A stretch of 64,000 nt of DNA from CAXXIC01 sp049315325. GTDB taxonomy: Bacteria; Bacteroidota; Bacteroidia; Bacteroidales; UBA7332. Position 1 is the first letter of the stretch, and the number at the start of each line of letters is the position of its first letter. Both the position numbers and the translations under genes were made by a program. Below the pieces are notes generated by a model, which had not been told where the DNA came from, ran no database searches, and was given only the letters and a program-made list of their open reading frames with translations. The DNA lies in assembly GCA_049315325.1 (NCBI GenBank), contig JBMOKJ010000010.1, positions 38,974 through 102,973 of the forward strand, in the 5' to 3' direction. Below are positions 8,827-17,085 of the stretch, one piece after another.

Positions 8827-8886
8827 CGATTTCGTCTTCATATTTCTTCGGTTATTTAATGGAAATCAGTCATTTAAGGCTGTTTC

Positions 8887-8955
8887 TACCTTTTTCGTGG
8901 TACGGATTTACTCTGATGTTGGTATTTTCTTTTTTTTGCAAAACCCGCAACTTTG
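8887..8955 (+). promoter_or_regulatory. Tandem operator and promoter of the pstS2-susCD-sulfatase operon (site B)
   Basis: TACC-N8-GGTA at 8887-8902 and TACT-N8-GGTA at 8909-8924, GG to GG 22 bp. The -7 AACTTTG ends at 8955, at the common distance from the proximal GG. Transcription should start near 8962, leaving a leader of about 145 nt. Confidence 0.75.
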
Positions 8956-8983
8956 CACTGTCGAATAATTCAAACGAAACAGT

Positions 8984-9058
8984 ATGAAATTTGAAAATAA
9001 GAAATCCCAAGCAAGAGCATTGTTAATGTGCATTAGAATTGCATTACAACGATGTTGA
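8984..9058 (+). CDS. Possible 24-residue leader peptide
   Basis: A short open frame inside the leader of the pstS2 operon: MKFENKKSQARALLMCIRIA then LQRC and TGA. It begins 29 bp after the -7 element and ends 51 bp before the binding-protein gene. Two of 24 residues are Cys, one directly before the stop, which would suit a cysteine-sensing leader, but no competing hairpins were identified. It may also be chance. Confidence 0.35.
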   Translation: MKFENKKSQARALLMCIRIALQRC

Positions 9059-9109
9059 AAAGAAGGTTTAGAAAAATAGAAGTTCAATAAGGTAAAATAA
9101 ATAAGAAAG

Positions 9110-10039
9110 ATGAAAACAAACTATACAAAACTAATCGGAATTTTGCTTTTTGCGTTTGCCACTACTGCTTTTGGCGAAACGAAACAAGCTGAGAGAATTG
9201 CAATTTCGGGAACTAAATTCACTTACCCATTGATTGAAAAATGGATTGCAGAGTATGCAAAAGTGAATCCAGACGTGAAAATTGTGCTTGTACAGAAATC
9301 TGCTTCGGCAATTGATTTAAACGTGGTAGCACACCAACCTTCTAAAGAGGAGTTGAAAGACAATCAAGAGATTGTGTATGCAGGACGTTACGCTTTGCTG
9401 CCAGTAACTAACAGCAGCAATCCGCTTTTTGCCATTGCTCGCAAAAAAGGATTCACTAAAAAAGAGGTTGACAAGCTGTTTTTCGACGTGATTAACTACG
9501 ACGACGAAGATGAACCTAAAAAAGAGAAACCAAAATTTGCTTCTACCATCTATGCCCGCGAAAATCAGGCGTGTGCTTCTACTGCATTGGCGAGCTATTT
9601 CGGTCACTCAGCATCAGAAATCAGAGGCAAAAAAGTGTTTGGTGATGATATTCATCTCTTGTCTGCCTTGAAAAAAGACACCGTTGGAATCACCTACAAC
9701 AACCTCGGCTATCTGTTCGACACAACTACTCGTAAACTGAAAGATGGCATCGCACTATTGCCACTCGATGTACGAAAAGAAAACAAAGACTTGCTGAATG
9801 GCAATGTGGACGATGTGATTGCATTGTTGGAGAAAACACAAATCGAAACCATACCAGTAGAAAAAGTGGGCTTCATATTTTCGCAACAAGTGGCAAGCCA
9901 CGCATTGGCCGATTTCTTGAAATGGGTGCTCAACGATGGTCAAAAATACAACCACAACTACGGGTTCCTCAATCTTAGCAACGACGTGTTGGCACAACAA
10001 AAAAGTAAACTTACCGAAACCAACTTAACACTTAAATAA
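9110..10039 (+). CDS. PstS-like periplasmic substrate-binding protein (second copy)
   Basis: 309 residues with a signal peptide (MKTNYTKLIGILLFAFATTAFG). The start of the mature chain, ISGTKFTYPLIEKWIAEYAK, follows the pattern of the PstS-like protein at 1-360, and EIVYAGRYALLPVTNSSNP and ALASYFGHSA fit an extracellular solute-binding fold. The Lys/Glu-rich loop DDEDEPKKEKPKFA near residue 140 is unusual. No ABC permease or ATPase lies in the window. It is the first gene after site B and precedes susC by 90 bp, so it may bind the oxyanion released by the sulfatases (inference). It could also be a surface- or periplasm-bound scavenger unrelated to ABC transport. Confidence 0.75.
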   Translation: MKTNYTKLIGILLFAFATTAFGETKQAERIAISGTKFTYPLIEKWIAEYAKVNPDVKIVLVQKSASAIDLNVVAHQPSKEELKDNQEIVYAGRYALLPVTNSSNPLFAIARKKGFTKKEVDKLFFDVINYDDEDEPKKEKPKFASTIYARENQACASTALASYFGHSASEIRGKKVFGDDIHLLSALKKDTVGITYNNLGYLFDTTTRKLKDGIALLPLDVRKENKDLLNGNVDDVIALLEKTQIETIPVEKVGFIFSQQVASHALADFLKWVLNDGQKYNHNYGFLNLSNDVLAQQKSKLTETNLTLK

Positions 10040-10068
10040 ACAAATTCCTATCCAATTACAACAAAGCC

Positions 10069-10121
10069 TTCACCCCTTTCTCTGTCGGCAAAACTGGTTC
10101 GGGGAGTGAATGCTACAATTC
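10069..10121 (+). ncRNA. Conserved hairpin element R1 in the susC leader
   Basis: TTCAC-CCC (10069-10076) pairs with GGGG-A-GTGAA (10101-10110) around a 24-nt loop containing TCTCTGTCGGCAAAACTGG, followed by CTACAATTC. The loop and tail recur at 19604 and 25664, while the stem bases differ but still pair. Probable cis-acting RNA structure, 8 nt before the susC ATG. I do not recognise it as a named riboswitch. Confidence 0.6.
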
Positions 10122-10129
10122 GAAAATTT

Positions 10130-13100
10130 ATGACAAATCTATCCTCATCAGGGAACCTATGCGGTTTCCGGACGCATTTCGTGCGCAAAACCGGAGCGAC
10201 ATTTCTGCTCCTACTTCTCGCTACATTATCTACCTTTGCTCAGCAAGTCTCTATTAAAGGAAAAATCCTTGAAGAGCGAGCCAAAACGCCTGTCATTGGT
10301 GCAGTTATCAAACTAAAAGGTCAAGCTGGTGGTGCAGCCACCGACGTGAATGGAGATTTCAGCCTGAAGGTGAAAAGTCTGCCCGTGACATTGTTGGTGA
10401 CAAGCGTTGGCTACAAATATCAAGAAATTGATGTGTACGAAGCCGAACCAACGACCATCTACCTGACAGAAGACCAAAACAAACTCAACACCGTGGTAGT
10501 GGTGGGTTATGGAACTCAGAAACGGAGTGATTTTACAGGATCACTCTCATCAATTCCTGCCGAATTTAAAGGAATTCCAGTAGTATCACCCGATCGCTTA
10601 TTGCAAGGTGCTGTGACGGGTGTTCAAGTAACTCAGTCAAGTGGACAACCTGGTGGTGGTGTTACCATTCGTGTACGTGGAGGTACTTCTATCAATGCAG
10701 GTAACGAGCCACTTTATGTCATTGATGGTTTTCCTGTTTACAACGGGGATGATGCCGTGAATTCTGGTGTTATCACTGGTCCAAAAATCAATCCGCTATC
10801 AAGTTTAAGTCCTTCAGATATAGAATCAATCGATGTATTGAAAGATGCATCATCGACCGCAATCTACGGTTCGCGTGGTGCAAATGGTGTGATTCTAATC
10901 ACTACCAAGAAAGCGCGTAAAAATGAATCCTCGGTCACCTACGATGGCTATTATGGCATTCAAAGTGTTGTCAAAAAGATTGATTTACTCAACGCCAAAG
11001 AGTGGGGTGCTTTGAAAAATGATGCATTGGCTGATTCGGGTAAAAGCCCGTTGTATACGCAAGATCAACTCGATCAATTGGGTACAGGAACCAACTGGCA
11101 ATCAGAAGCATTCAGAGATGCAGCCATCCAGAGTCATAGCCTTTCTATTCTCTCGGGAACCGATAAAACAAAACTTTTGCTTTCGGGTAATTACTTCAAA
11201 CAAGACGGTATCATTATCAATACAGGATTTAGTCGCTATACAGGCCGATTGAATATCGACCATGAGGTGAATAAACGATTCAAGATTGGAACCTACCTGA
11301 ATGGAAGTTACACACATGCCGACGTTGCACCTGCGGGAATTGTTTCCAATATATTGTCGATGGTGCCTGTAGTACCTGTGCGCGATGCTAACGGTGTATT
11401 TACATCTAATAGCAGTTATGGATCAACAGTTGCAAATCCGATTGCAACATTGACCGAAACGACCAACGAAACCAACACTTCACGATTTTTGTTAAACGGA
11501 TTTGGGGAGTACAAGATAATAGACGGATTGACTGCTAAAGTATTGATTGGAACTGACATTATCAATAACAAGCAAAACCGTTATTTGCCATCTACACTCT
11601 ACGAAAGCACAACCGGAGGTCAGGCGGCTATTGGTACATTATCAACAATTAACTGGTTAAATGAAAACACGCTGAACTATGTGAAAACCATCAACCAACA
11701 CACTGTCGATGTGTTGGTGGGTAATACTCAGCAACATTCAAGCACAGAAGCCTTCACCGCAGGTTCATCTAATTTCGTAAGTGATGAGTTTAAATTCAAT
11801 AATATTGGATCGGGTTCAGTTATTGCAACTCCCTCTTCGTTGAGCAGTGCATGGACACTTCAATCTTTTCTTGGTCGTTTGAATTATGGCTATGATGAAC
11901 GTTATTTGTTGACCTTGACGGTACGTTCTGACGGTTCTTCTCGCTTCGGACAAAACAACAAATGGGGAACATTCCCATCGGCTGCCGTAGCTTGGAATGC
12001 TTCGAATGAAAAATTCCTCAAAGGAAGCAAAATCGTCAATGCATTGAAAGCTCGTTTCAGCGCAGGACAGACAGGTAATCAGGAGATTCCTCCTTATCAA
12101 TCGCTCGCTCGCTTGTCGAACTATCCCTACACATTTGCCAATTCGTTGGTGTATGGTTTTGCACCAAGCAGTTATGCCAATGCTGGCTTGGGTTGGGAGA
12201 AAACCGCTCAGTACGATTTTGGCGTAGATGCATCGTTTTTGGCGAATCGCATTCAGTTGACTTCCGATTTGTATTACAAACAGACAAATGACCTGTTGCT
12301 CGAAGTGCCCGTTCCTTACTCTTCTGGGTTGTCGAGCGCATTCCAAAACAGTGGTTCGGTTGAAAATAAAGGGCTTGAAGTTGGGTTGAAAACTATCAAC
12401 TTTACTGGTAAATTCGAATGGACTTCGACCTTGAATTATACAGCCAATAGAAATAAAGTGTTGAGCCTGGGTGGAGCAGATTTCTTTATTCCACTTGATC
12501 CATCAAACATCACAATGCCTTCGCAAATTGTCAAAGTGGGTCAGCCATTGGGTTCATTCTATACGTATGTGTCTGATGGATTATTCCAGGCTGGTGACGA
12601 CTTTACAGCTTCGCCGCTTGCGAATACGAAAGCAGGAAGCCAGAAATTCAAAGATATCAACAAAGATGGAAAAATCACACAAGATGGTGACCGCACAGTT
12701 GTCGGCAATTCACAACCGAAATTTTTGTTGAGCTTTTCGAATACATTCAGATACAAAGGCTTTGACTTGACTGCACAATTCAACTCATCTTACGGAAATA
12801 AAGTGTATAACCGCACCCGTGCCGAACTCGAAATGGGAACTGGTTTCACAGGTGCTGTAGGTAGCCTACGCAATCGCTGGACACCGACCAACACCAATAC
12901 AGATGTGCATCGTGCTGTAGAAGATCCATCAGTTACAATTTCTGATCGATTCATCGAAGATGGTTCATTTATTCGACTCAAAAACCTCACATTGGGATAT
13001 ACACTTCCGAAAAGATTGGTCTCGAAAGTCAAAATCAAATCAGCTCGATTCTATGTGACAGGTTCGAATCTGATTACCTGGACAAAATACAATGGTTTTG

Positions 13101-13207
13101 ATCCCGAAGTGAGCAGCAATGGTCAAAATACACTCAATTCCGGAAACGACACCGGTGCATATCCTGCAAGCAAGTCAGTGCTTGGTGGCGTGAGTGTTAC
13201 TTTCTAA
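10130..13207 (+). CDS. SusC/RagA-family TonB-dependent outer-membrane transporter
   Basis: 1,025 residues from the ATG at 10130. An upstream in-frame GTG at 10106 lies inside the R1 stem, so it is not used as the start; the orphan copy at 19669 has an ATG at the same place after its element. A signal peptide ends near FAQQ. Next come a carboxypeptidase-D-like domain (VSIKGKILEERAKTPVIGA), the TonB-box region (NTVVVVGYGTQKR), the plug with the SusC signature (RVRGGTSINAGNEPLYVIDG), and a 22-strand-type barrel ending GGVSVTF. It moves oligomers or conjugates across the outer membrane together with the SusD lipoprotein 29 bp downstream. The sulfatases next in the operon suggest sulfated glycans or sulfate esters as substrate. 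Confidence 0.93.
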   Translation: MTNLSSSGNLCGFRTHFVRKTGATFLLLLLATLSTFAQQVSIKGKILEERAKTPVIGAVIKLKGQAGGAATDVNGDFSLKVKSLPVTLLVTSVGYKYQEIDVYEAEPTTIYLTEDQNKLNTVVVVGYGTQKRSDFTGSLSSIPAEFKGIPVVSPDRLLQGAVTGVQVTQSSGQPGGGVTIRVRGGTSINAGNEPLYVIDGFPVYNGDDAVNSGVITGPKINPLSSLSPSDIESIDVLKDASSTAIYGSRGANGVILITTKKARKNESSVTYDGYYGIQSVVKKIDLLNAKEWGALKNDALADSGKSPLYTQDQLDQLGTGTNWQSEAFRDAAIQSHSLSILSGTDKTKLLLSGNYFKQDGIIINTGFSRYTGRLNIDHEVNKRFKIGTYLNGSYTHADVAPAGIVSNILSMVPVVPVRDANGVFTSNSSYGSTVANPIATLTETTNETNTSRFLLNGFGEYKIIDGLTAKVLIGTDIINNKQNRYLPSTLYESTTGGQAAIGTLSTINWLNENTLNYVKTINQHTVDVLVGNTQQHSSTEAFTAGSSNFVSDEFKFNNIGSGSVIATPSSLSSAWTLQSFLGRLNYGYDERYLLTLTVRSDGSSRFGQNNKWGTFPSAAVAWNASNEKFLKGSKIVNALKARFSAGQTGNQEIPPYQSLARLSNYPYTFANSLVYGFAPSSYANAGLGWEKTAQYDFGVDASFLANRIQLTSDLYYKQTNDLLLEVPVPYSSGLSSAFQNSGSVENKGLEVGLKTINFTGKFEWTSTLNYTANRNKVLSLGGADFFIPLDPSNITMPSQIVKVGQPLGSFYTYVSDGLFQAGDDFTASPLANTKAGSQKFKDINKDGKITQDGDRTVVGNSQPKFLLSFSNTFRYKGFDLTAQFNSSYGNKVYNRTRAELEMGTGFTGAVGSLRNRWTPTNTNTDVHRAVEDPSVTISDRFIEDGSFIRLKNLTLGYTLPKRLVSKVKIKSARFYVTGSNLITWTKYNGFDPEVSSNGQNTLNSGNDTGAYPASKSVLGGVSVTF

Positions 13208-13236
13208 TTTAGTATAAATCAGCAAAATATATCGTG

Positions 13237-14754
13237 ATGAAAAAAATATATAATCTACTAGTGGGTTCGCTGTTGTTATTGTCAGCATGCACCACACTCG
13301 ACGAAAGCCCTGAATCTTTCATTTCACCCGAGCAGTTCTACAATACTTCGGGCGATGCCGTGGCAGCGGTGAATGCAATCTATTACCACATCAGCAGTAA
13401 TGGCGACGGAAATCAACCAATTTACAATTCGTTGTTGAACACAGGTATGGACTTTATGACCGACGATTTAAGCGCAGGCCCAGGCTCGCCGAATGCCGAT
13501 GTGCGATCGCTGGCGGTGTTGGCGCACTCTGCCACCAATTTACGTGTGAAAGAGATTTGGCAGCAAGATTATGCGGGCATCAATAAAGCCAATGTGGCTC
13601 TCGAGAATGTGCCGGGCATAACGATGGACGAAAAACTGAAAAGCCGATTGTTGGGCGAAGCGCGATTCTTACGTGCTTTGTATTACTTCAATTTGGTGAG
13701 ACTTTACGGTGATGTTCCGTTGTTGCTTACCGATCAGACCAAAGTGCCAATTTCGCAATTGCAAGTTCCACGTACGCCAGCAAATCAGGTGTATGCTCAA
13801 ATCATTGATGATCTAACACAATCAGTCGCATTGTTCAAAGCAGGATCGACAGGAGAAGCCGGACGCGCTACCGAAGGAGCCGCAAAATCACTGTTGTCGA
13901 AAGTCTATCTTACACGTCGCGACTGGACAAATTCAGTGAAGCTGGCGGAAGAGGTCATTAACGGATCGTATGGCTATGGATTGTTTACCGACTATTCACA
14001 AGTTTTTCTACCTGCCTACAAGAATGGAAAAGAGCATATCTTTTCAGCTCAATTGAAAGGGAGTGTTTCCTCCAATGCAATCACATCTCGCGATATTCGT
14101 ACTGGAGTTCCTGGGTTGAAAGGGTCTTATGGCGACCAACTAACTTTCTACACGGTTGGTGCAGACAAGTATTACAGCATCTACAAACTCTATTCACCAA
14201 AAGATAAAAGAAAACGAGTTTCATTCGTTACCTCTTATTTGAGTCCGAAAGATGGTAAGAAATATTTCACGCTCAATGCGCCCGGCGATACCGTTCCATT
14301 TTTGAATAAATATTGGGATCCAAACTTCGCAAGCACCAATTTATCTGACGCGAATACGAATATTTTGCGCTATGCAGAGGTATTGTTGATTCATGCAGAA
14401 GCAGAGAACGAGTTGAATGGACCAACAACCAAAGCCTATGCATCGCTCAATCAGGTGCGAAACAGAGCTGGATTGGCAAATTTGACAACCGGTTTGACAC
14501 AAGATCAATTCCGCGATTCGGTTTATCTCGACCGTCGATTGGAGTTGGTAGGAGAATTTCACCGTTATTTCGATTTAATTCGTCAGACAGGCAGCGAGGT
14601 AACCGGAGTGGGTCCAGAGGGTAAAGGCATATTGCTGAAAGCATTGAACGCTGTTGGCAAAACCAATGTAGCAGCTCGTCACTACCTATATCCTATTCCA
14701 CAATTCGAAATAGATCGAAATCCAAAATTAACTCAGAATCCTGGTTGGCAATAA
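13237..14754 (+). CDS. SusD/RagB-family surface substrate-binding lipoprotein
   Basis: About 505 residues from the ATG at 13237 (a GTG lies just upstream). A lipoprotein signal (KIYNLLVGSLLLLSAC) places a lipidated Cys near residue 18. TPR-like helices follow with typical SusD phrases (GEARFLRALYYFNLVRLYGDVPLL; EVLLIHAEAENE; DRRLELVGEFHRYFDLIR; YLYPIPQFEIDRNP). It forms the lid over the SusC barrel and captures the ligand at the cell surface. It is operonic with susC and the sulfatase genes, which starts 18 bp after its stop. Confidence 0.93.
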   Translation: MKKIYNLLVGSLLLLSACTTLDESPESFISPEQFYNTSGDAVAAVNAIYYHISSNGDGNQPIYNSLLNTGMDFMTDDLSAGPGSPNADVRSLAVLAHSATNLRVKEIWQQDYAGINKANVALENVPGITMDEKLKSRLLGEARFLRALYYFNLVRLYGDVPLLLTDQTKVPISQLQVPRTPANQVYAQIIDDLTQSVALFKAGSTGEAGRATEGAAKSLLSKVYLTRRDWTNSVKLAEEVINGSYGYGLFTDYSQVFLPAYKNGKEHIFSAQLKGSVSSNAITSRDIRTGVPGLKGSYGDQLTFYTVGADKYYSIYKLYSPKDKRKRVSFVTSYLSPKDGKKYFTLNAPGDTVPFLNKYWDPNFASTNLSDANTNILRYAEVLLIHAEAENELNGPTTKAYASLNQVRNRAGLANLTTGLTQDQFRDSVYLDRRLELVGEFHRYFDLIRQTGSEVTGVGPEGKGILLKALNAVGKTNVAARHYLYPIPQFEIDRNPKLTQNPGWQ

Positions 14755-14772
14755 TCTAAAAAATATAAAACG

Positions 14773-17067
14773 ATGAATTCAAACAAAAATATGAAGTTAT
14801 TAGCATCCGCTATCCTTTTGGGTAGTGGTGCTGCACAACATGCAGTTGCACAACACGAGCCAATTCAACCCTTTAAGGGAAAAATCGGTCGGACACTTGC
14901 AGAATCGACTCAGGCATGGCCTGAAAAAGTCAAAGCAAAACAAGGATCTCCAAACGTCGTTTGGATTTTGCTCGACGATGTGGGCTTCGGGGCTTCTTCC
15001 GCTTTTGGAGGATTAGTTCAAACACCAAATTTCGAAGCTTTGGCGAACGATGGGTTGCGTTTTACTAATTTTCATACGACTGGCATTTCCAGTCCAACGC
15101 GTGCAGCTTTGCTTACCGGGCGCAACCATCACAAAGTGGCAATGGGACACCATGCAGAATTACAAATCGGAGCACCAGGTTATACCGGAGAGATCCCTTT
15201 GGAGGCAGGAACCATTGCTGAAATCTTACGCGAAGGAGGTTACAACACCTTCGCATTGGGTAAATGGCACGGTATTCAGCCGCAACAACAGAGCCTGAAC
15301 GGACCATTCAACCGTTATCCTACTAGTCGGGGTTTTGATCATTATTACGGATTCTTTGGCGGATCGACCGATCAATGGCACCCACAATTAGTGGATGGTA
15401 TCAACCAAATAGATATTGAACCAAACACCAAACATTTGAATGAACTGTTAGCAGATCAAGCCATTTCGTATATTGCTAATCAACAATCTACAGATTCAGA
15501 GAAGCCCTTCTTTGTCTATTATGCCACAGGTGCAACACATGCACCTCACCACGTTGGCAAAGAGTGGAGTGACCAATACAAAGGCAAATTCGACAAAGGT
15601 TGGGATTGGTATCGTCAAGAGGTTTTCAAACGCCAGCAAGCATTAGGGTTATTGCAGAAAGGTACTGTTTTGCCTCCTCGTCAAGCGGGTGTCAAAGAGT
15701 GGGAATCGCTTTCGGCAAAAGAGAAGCAGGTGTTTGCTAAGTTTATGGAGAACTATGCGGGATACCTCTCTTACACCGACCACGAAATTGGTCGAGTGAT
15801 TGATTATCTGAAGCAAAATAATCTGTACGACAATACTGCTATTTTCTTGATTATCGGAGATAACGGTGGTAGTAAAGAGGGCACTTATACTGGAACAGTG
15901 GGACTCGGACAATCGGAGAAAGCATTGGGTGGCGACATTGATTTCTTAGCCAGTCAGATCGATAAACTCGGTACTGAGCGCTCGAATCCAAACTATCCAT
16001 TGGGTTGGTCGCAGGCTTGTAATACGCCTTTCCGCTATTGGAAAAGCGATGCCAACAGCGAAGGGGGAACTCACAATCCGTTGATTGTACATTATCCAAA
16101 AGGAATCAAGGAAAAAGGAGGAATTCGCACGCAATACAGTCACGTTTCAGATATTTTGCCAACTACTGTCGAATTGACAGGCGTTACGATTCCAGATGTC
16201 ATCAATGGATATCCGCAACTACCCATTCAAGGCACAAGTTTTGCATTTGCACTGAATGAAGCTAAAGCACCTACCCGTCACACAACTCAGTATTACGAAC
16301 TGCACGGTGGTCGCTCCATCTACAAAGACGGGTGGAAAGCCAGTGTCTATCACCCACGTAATATTTTCGGTGATGCACCAGGCACTGATCCAAACTTCAG
16401 CCCGCGTCCATTTGATCAGGATAAATGGGAACTCTATAACCTAAACGAAGACTGGAACGAGATAAACGATGTAGCAGCCAAATATCCCGAAAAGTTGAAA
16501 GAGTTGCAAGAACTGTTCGACAGTCAGGCTAAACAAAACAACGTCTATCCGCTTCACAGCTATCAGGAAGGATTAGCTGCACCAGTTATCAGACCTCATT
16601 CTGTGATTTTGGAGGGAACTTCTCAAAAGATTCAGGTAAAAATAGGCAAAGGCCCTGTTACAATTACCGCAAACATCGAGACCAAAACTCAAAATGATGA
16701 AGGTGTGATTTTTGCAAATGGTGGTTTGCTGGGCGGTTCTAGTTTACTGATTCAAAATGGTCAACTAAAATACATCCTGAACGATGGTTTGACCGAAAAG
16801 GTGATTGTCTCTTCGAAACCAGTGCAAACAGGTAAAAGTGCCATTCGCTTGGAATATTCAGATGCTAAAACAATCGCTTTGTACATCAACGGTGAGAAAG
16901 TAGGTGAAGCCACTGATACGCCAAAAGGGAAATACCTGAGTTCTATTTCAGGCGAAGGCATTAGTGTTGGCAAAGATTTGAATTCTCCGGTAAGCAAATC
17001 TTATCCTTGGCCTTTCCCTTTCAAAGGACGAGTGACCGGTATTGTGATTGATCAGGTAGTAAAATAA
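14773..17067 (+). CDS. Secreted Ser-type sulfatase 1
   Basis: 764 residues with a signal peptide (LLASAILLGSGAAQHAVAQ). The family signature is ISSPTRAALLTGRNHH, so the residue to become formylglycine is Ser106, not Cys. Metal ligands appear in ILLDDVGFG (Asp pair) and IIGDNGG. About 150 residues at the C-terminus (from roughly 615) look like a beta-sandwich, LamG-like domain. It hydrolyses sulfate esters to free sulfate in the periplasm or at the surface. Ser-type enzymes need a radical-SAM maturase, found at 25857. The next gene is a close paralogue. Arylsulfatase is the usual label; the real substrate is not evident. Confidence 0.9.
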   Translation: MNSNKNMKLLASAILLGSGAAQHAVAQHEPIQPFKGKIGRTLAESTQAWPEKVKAKQGSPNVVWILLDDVGFGASSAFGGLVQTPNFEALANDGLRFTNFHTTGISSPTRAALLTGRNHHKVAMGHHAELQIGAPGYTGEIPLEAGTIAEILREGGYNTFALGKWHGIQPQQQSLNGPFNRYPTSRGFDHYYGFFGGSTDQWHPQLVDGINQIDIEPNTKHLNELLADQAISYIANQQSTDSEKPFFVYYATGATHAPHHVGKEWSDQYKGKFDKGWDWYRQEVFKRQQALGLLQKGTVLPPRQAGVKEWESLSAKEKQVFAKFMENYAGYLSYTDHEIGRVIDYLKQNNLYDNTAIFLIIGDNGGSKEGTYTGTVGLGQSEKALGGDIDFLASQIDKLGTERSNPNYPLGWSQACNTPFRYWKSDANSEGGTHNPLIVHYPKGIKEKGGIRTQYSHVSDILPTTVELTGVTIPDVINGYPQLPIQGTSFAFALNEAKAPTRHTTQYYELHGGRSIYKDGWKASVYHPRNIFGDAPGTDPNFSPRPFDQDKWELYNLNEDWNEINDVAAKYPEKLKELQELFDSQAKQNNVYPLHSYQEGLAAPVIRPHSVILEGTSQKIQVKIGKGPVTITANIETKTQNDEGVIFANGGLLGGSSLLIQNGQLKYILNDGLTEKVIVSSKPVQTGKSAIRLEYSDAKTIALYINGEKVGEATDTPKGKYLSSISGEGISVGKDLNSPVSKSYPWPFPFKGRVTGIVIDQVVK

Positions 17068-17085
17068 AACAGACAACTTATCGAA

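Noticed and set aside
10106..10129. GTG at 10106 as the susC start
   Set aside because: It lies within the 3' arm of hairpin R1; the ATG at 10130 has a counterpart in the orphan copy and gives a natural signal peptide.
13060..13080. GGTTCGAATC, resembling a tRNA T-arm
   Set aside because: It is inside the susC barrel coding region and no cloverleaf can be built around it.
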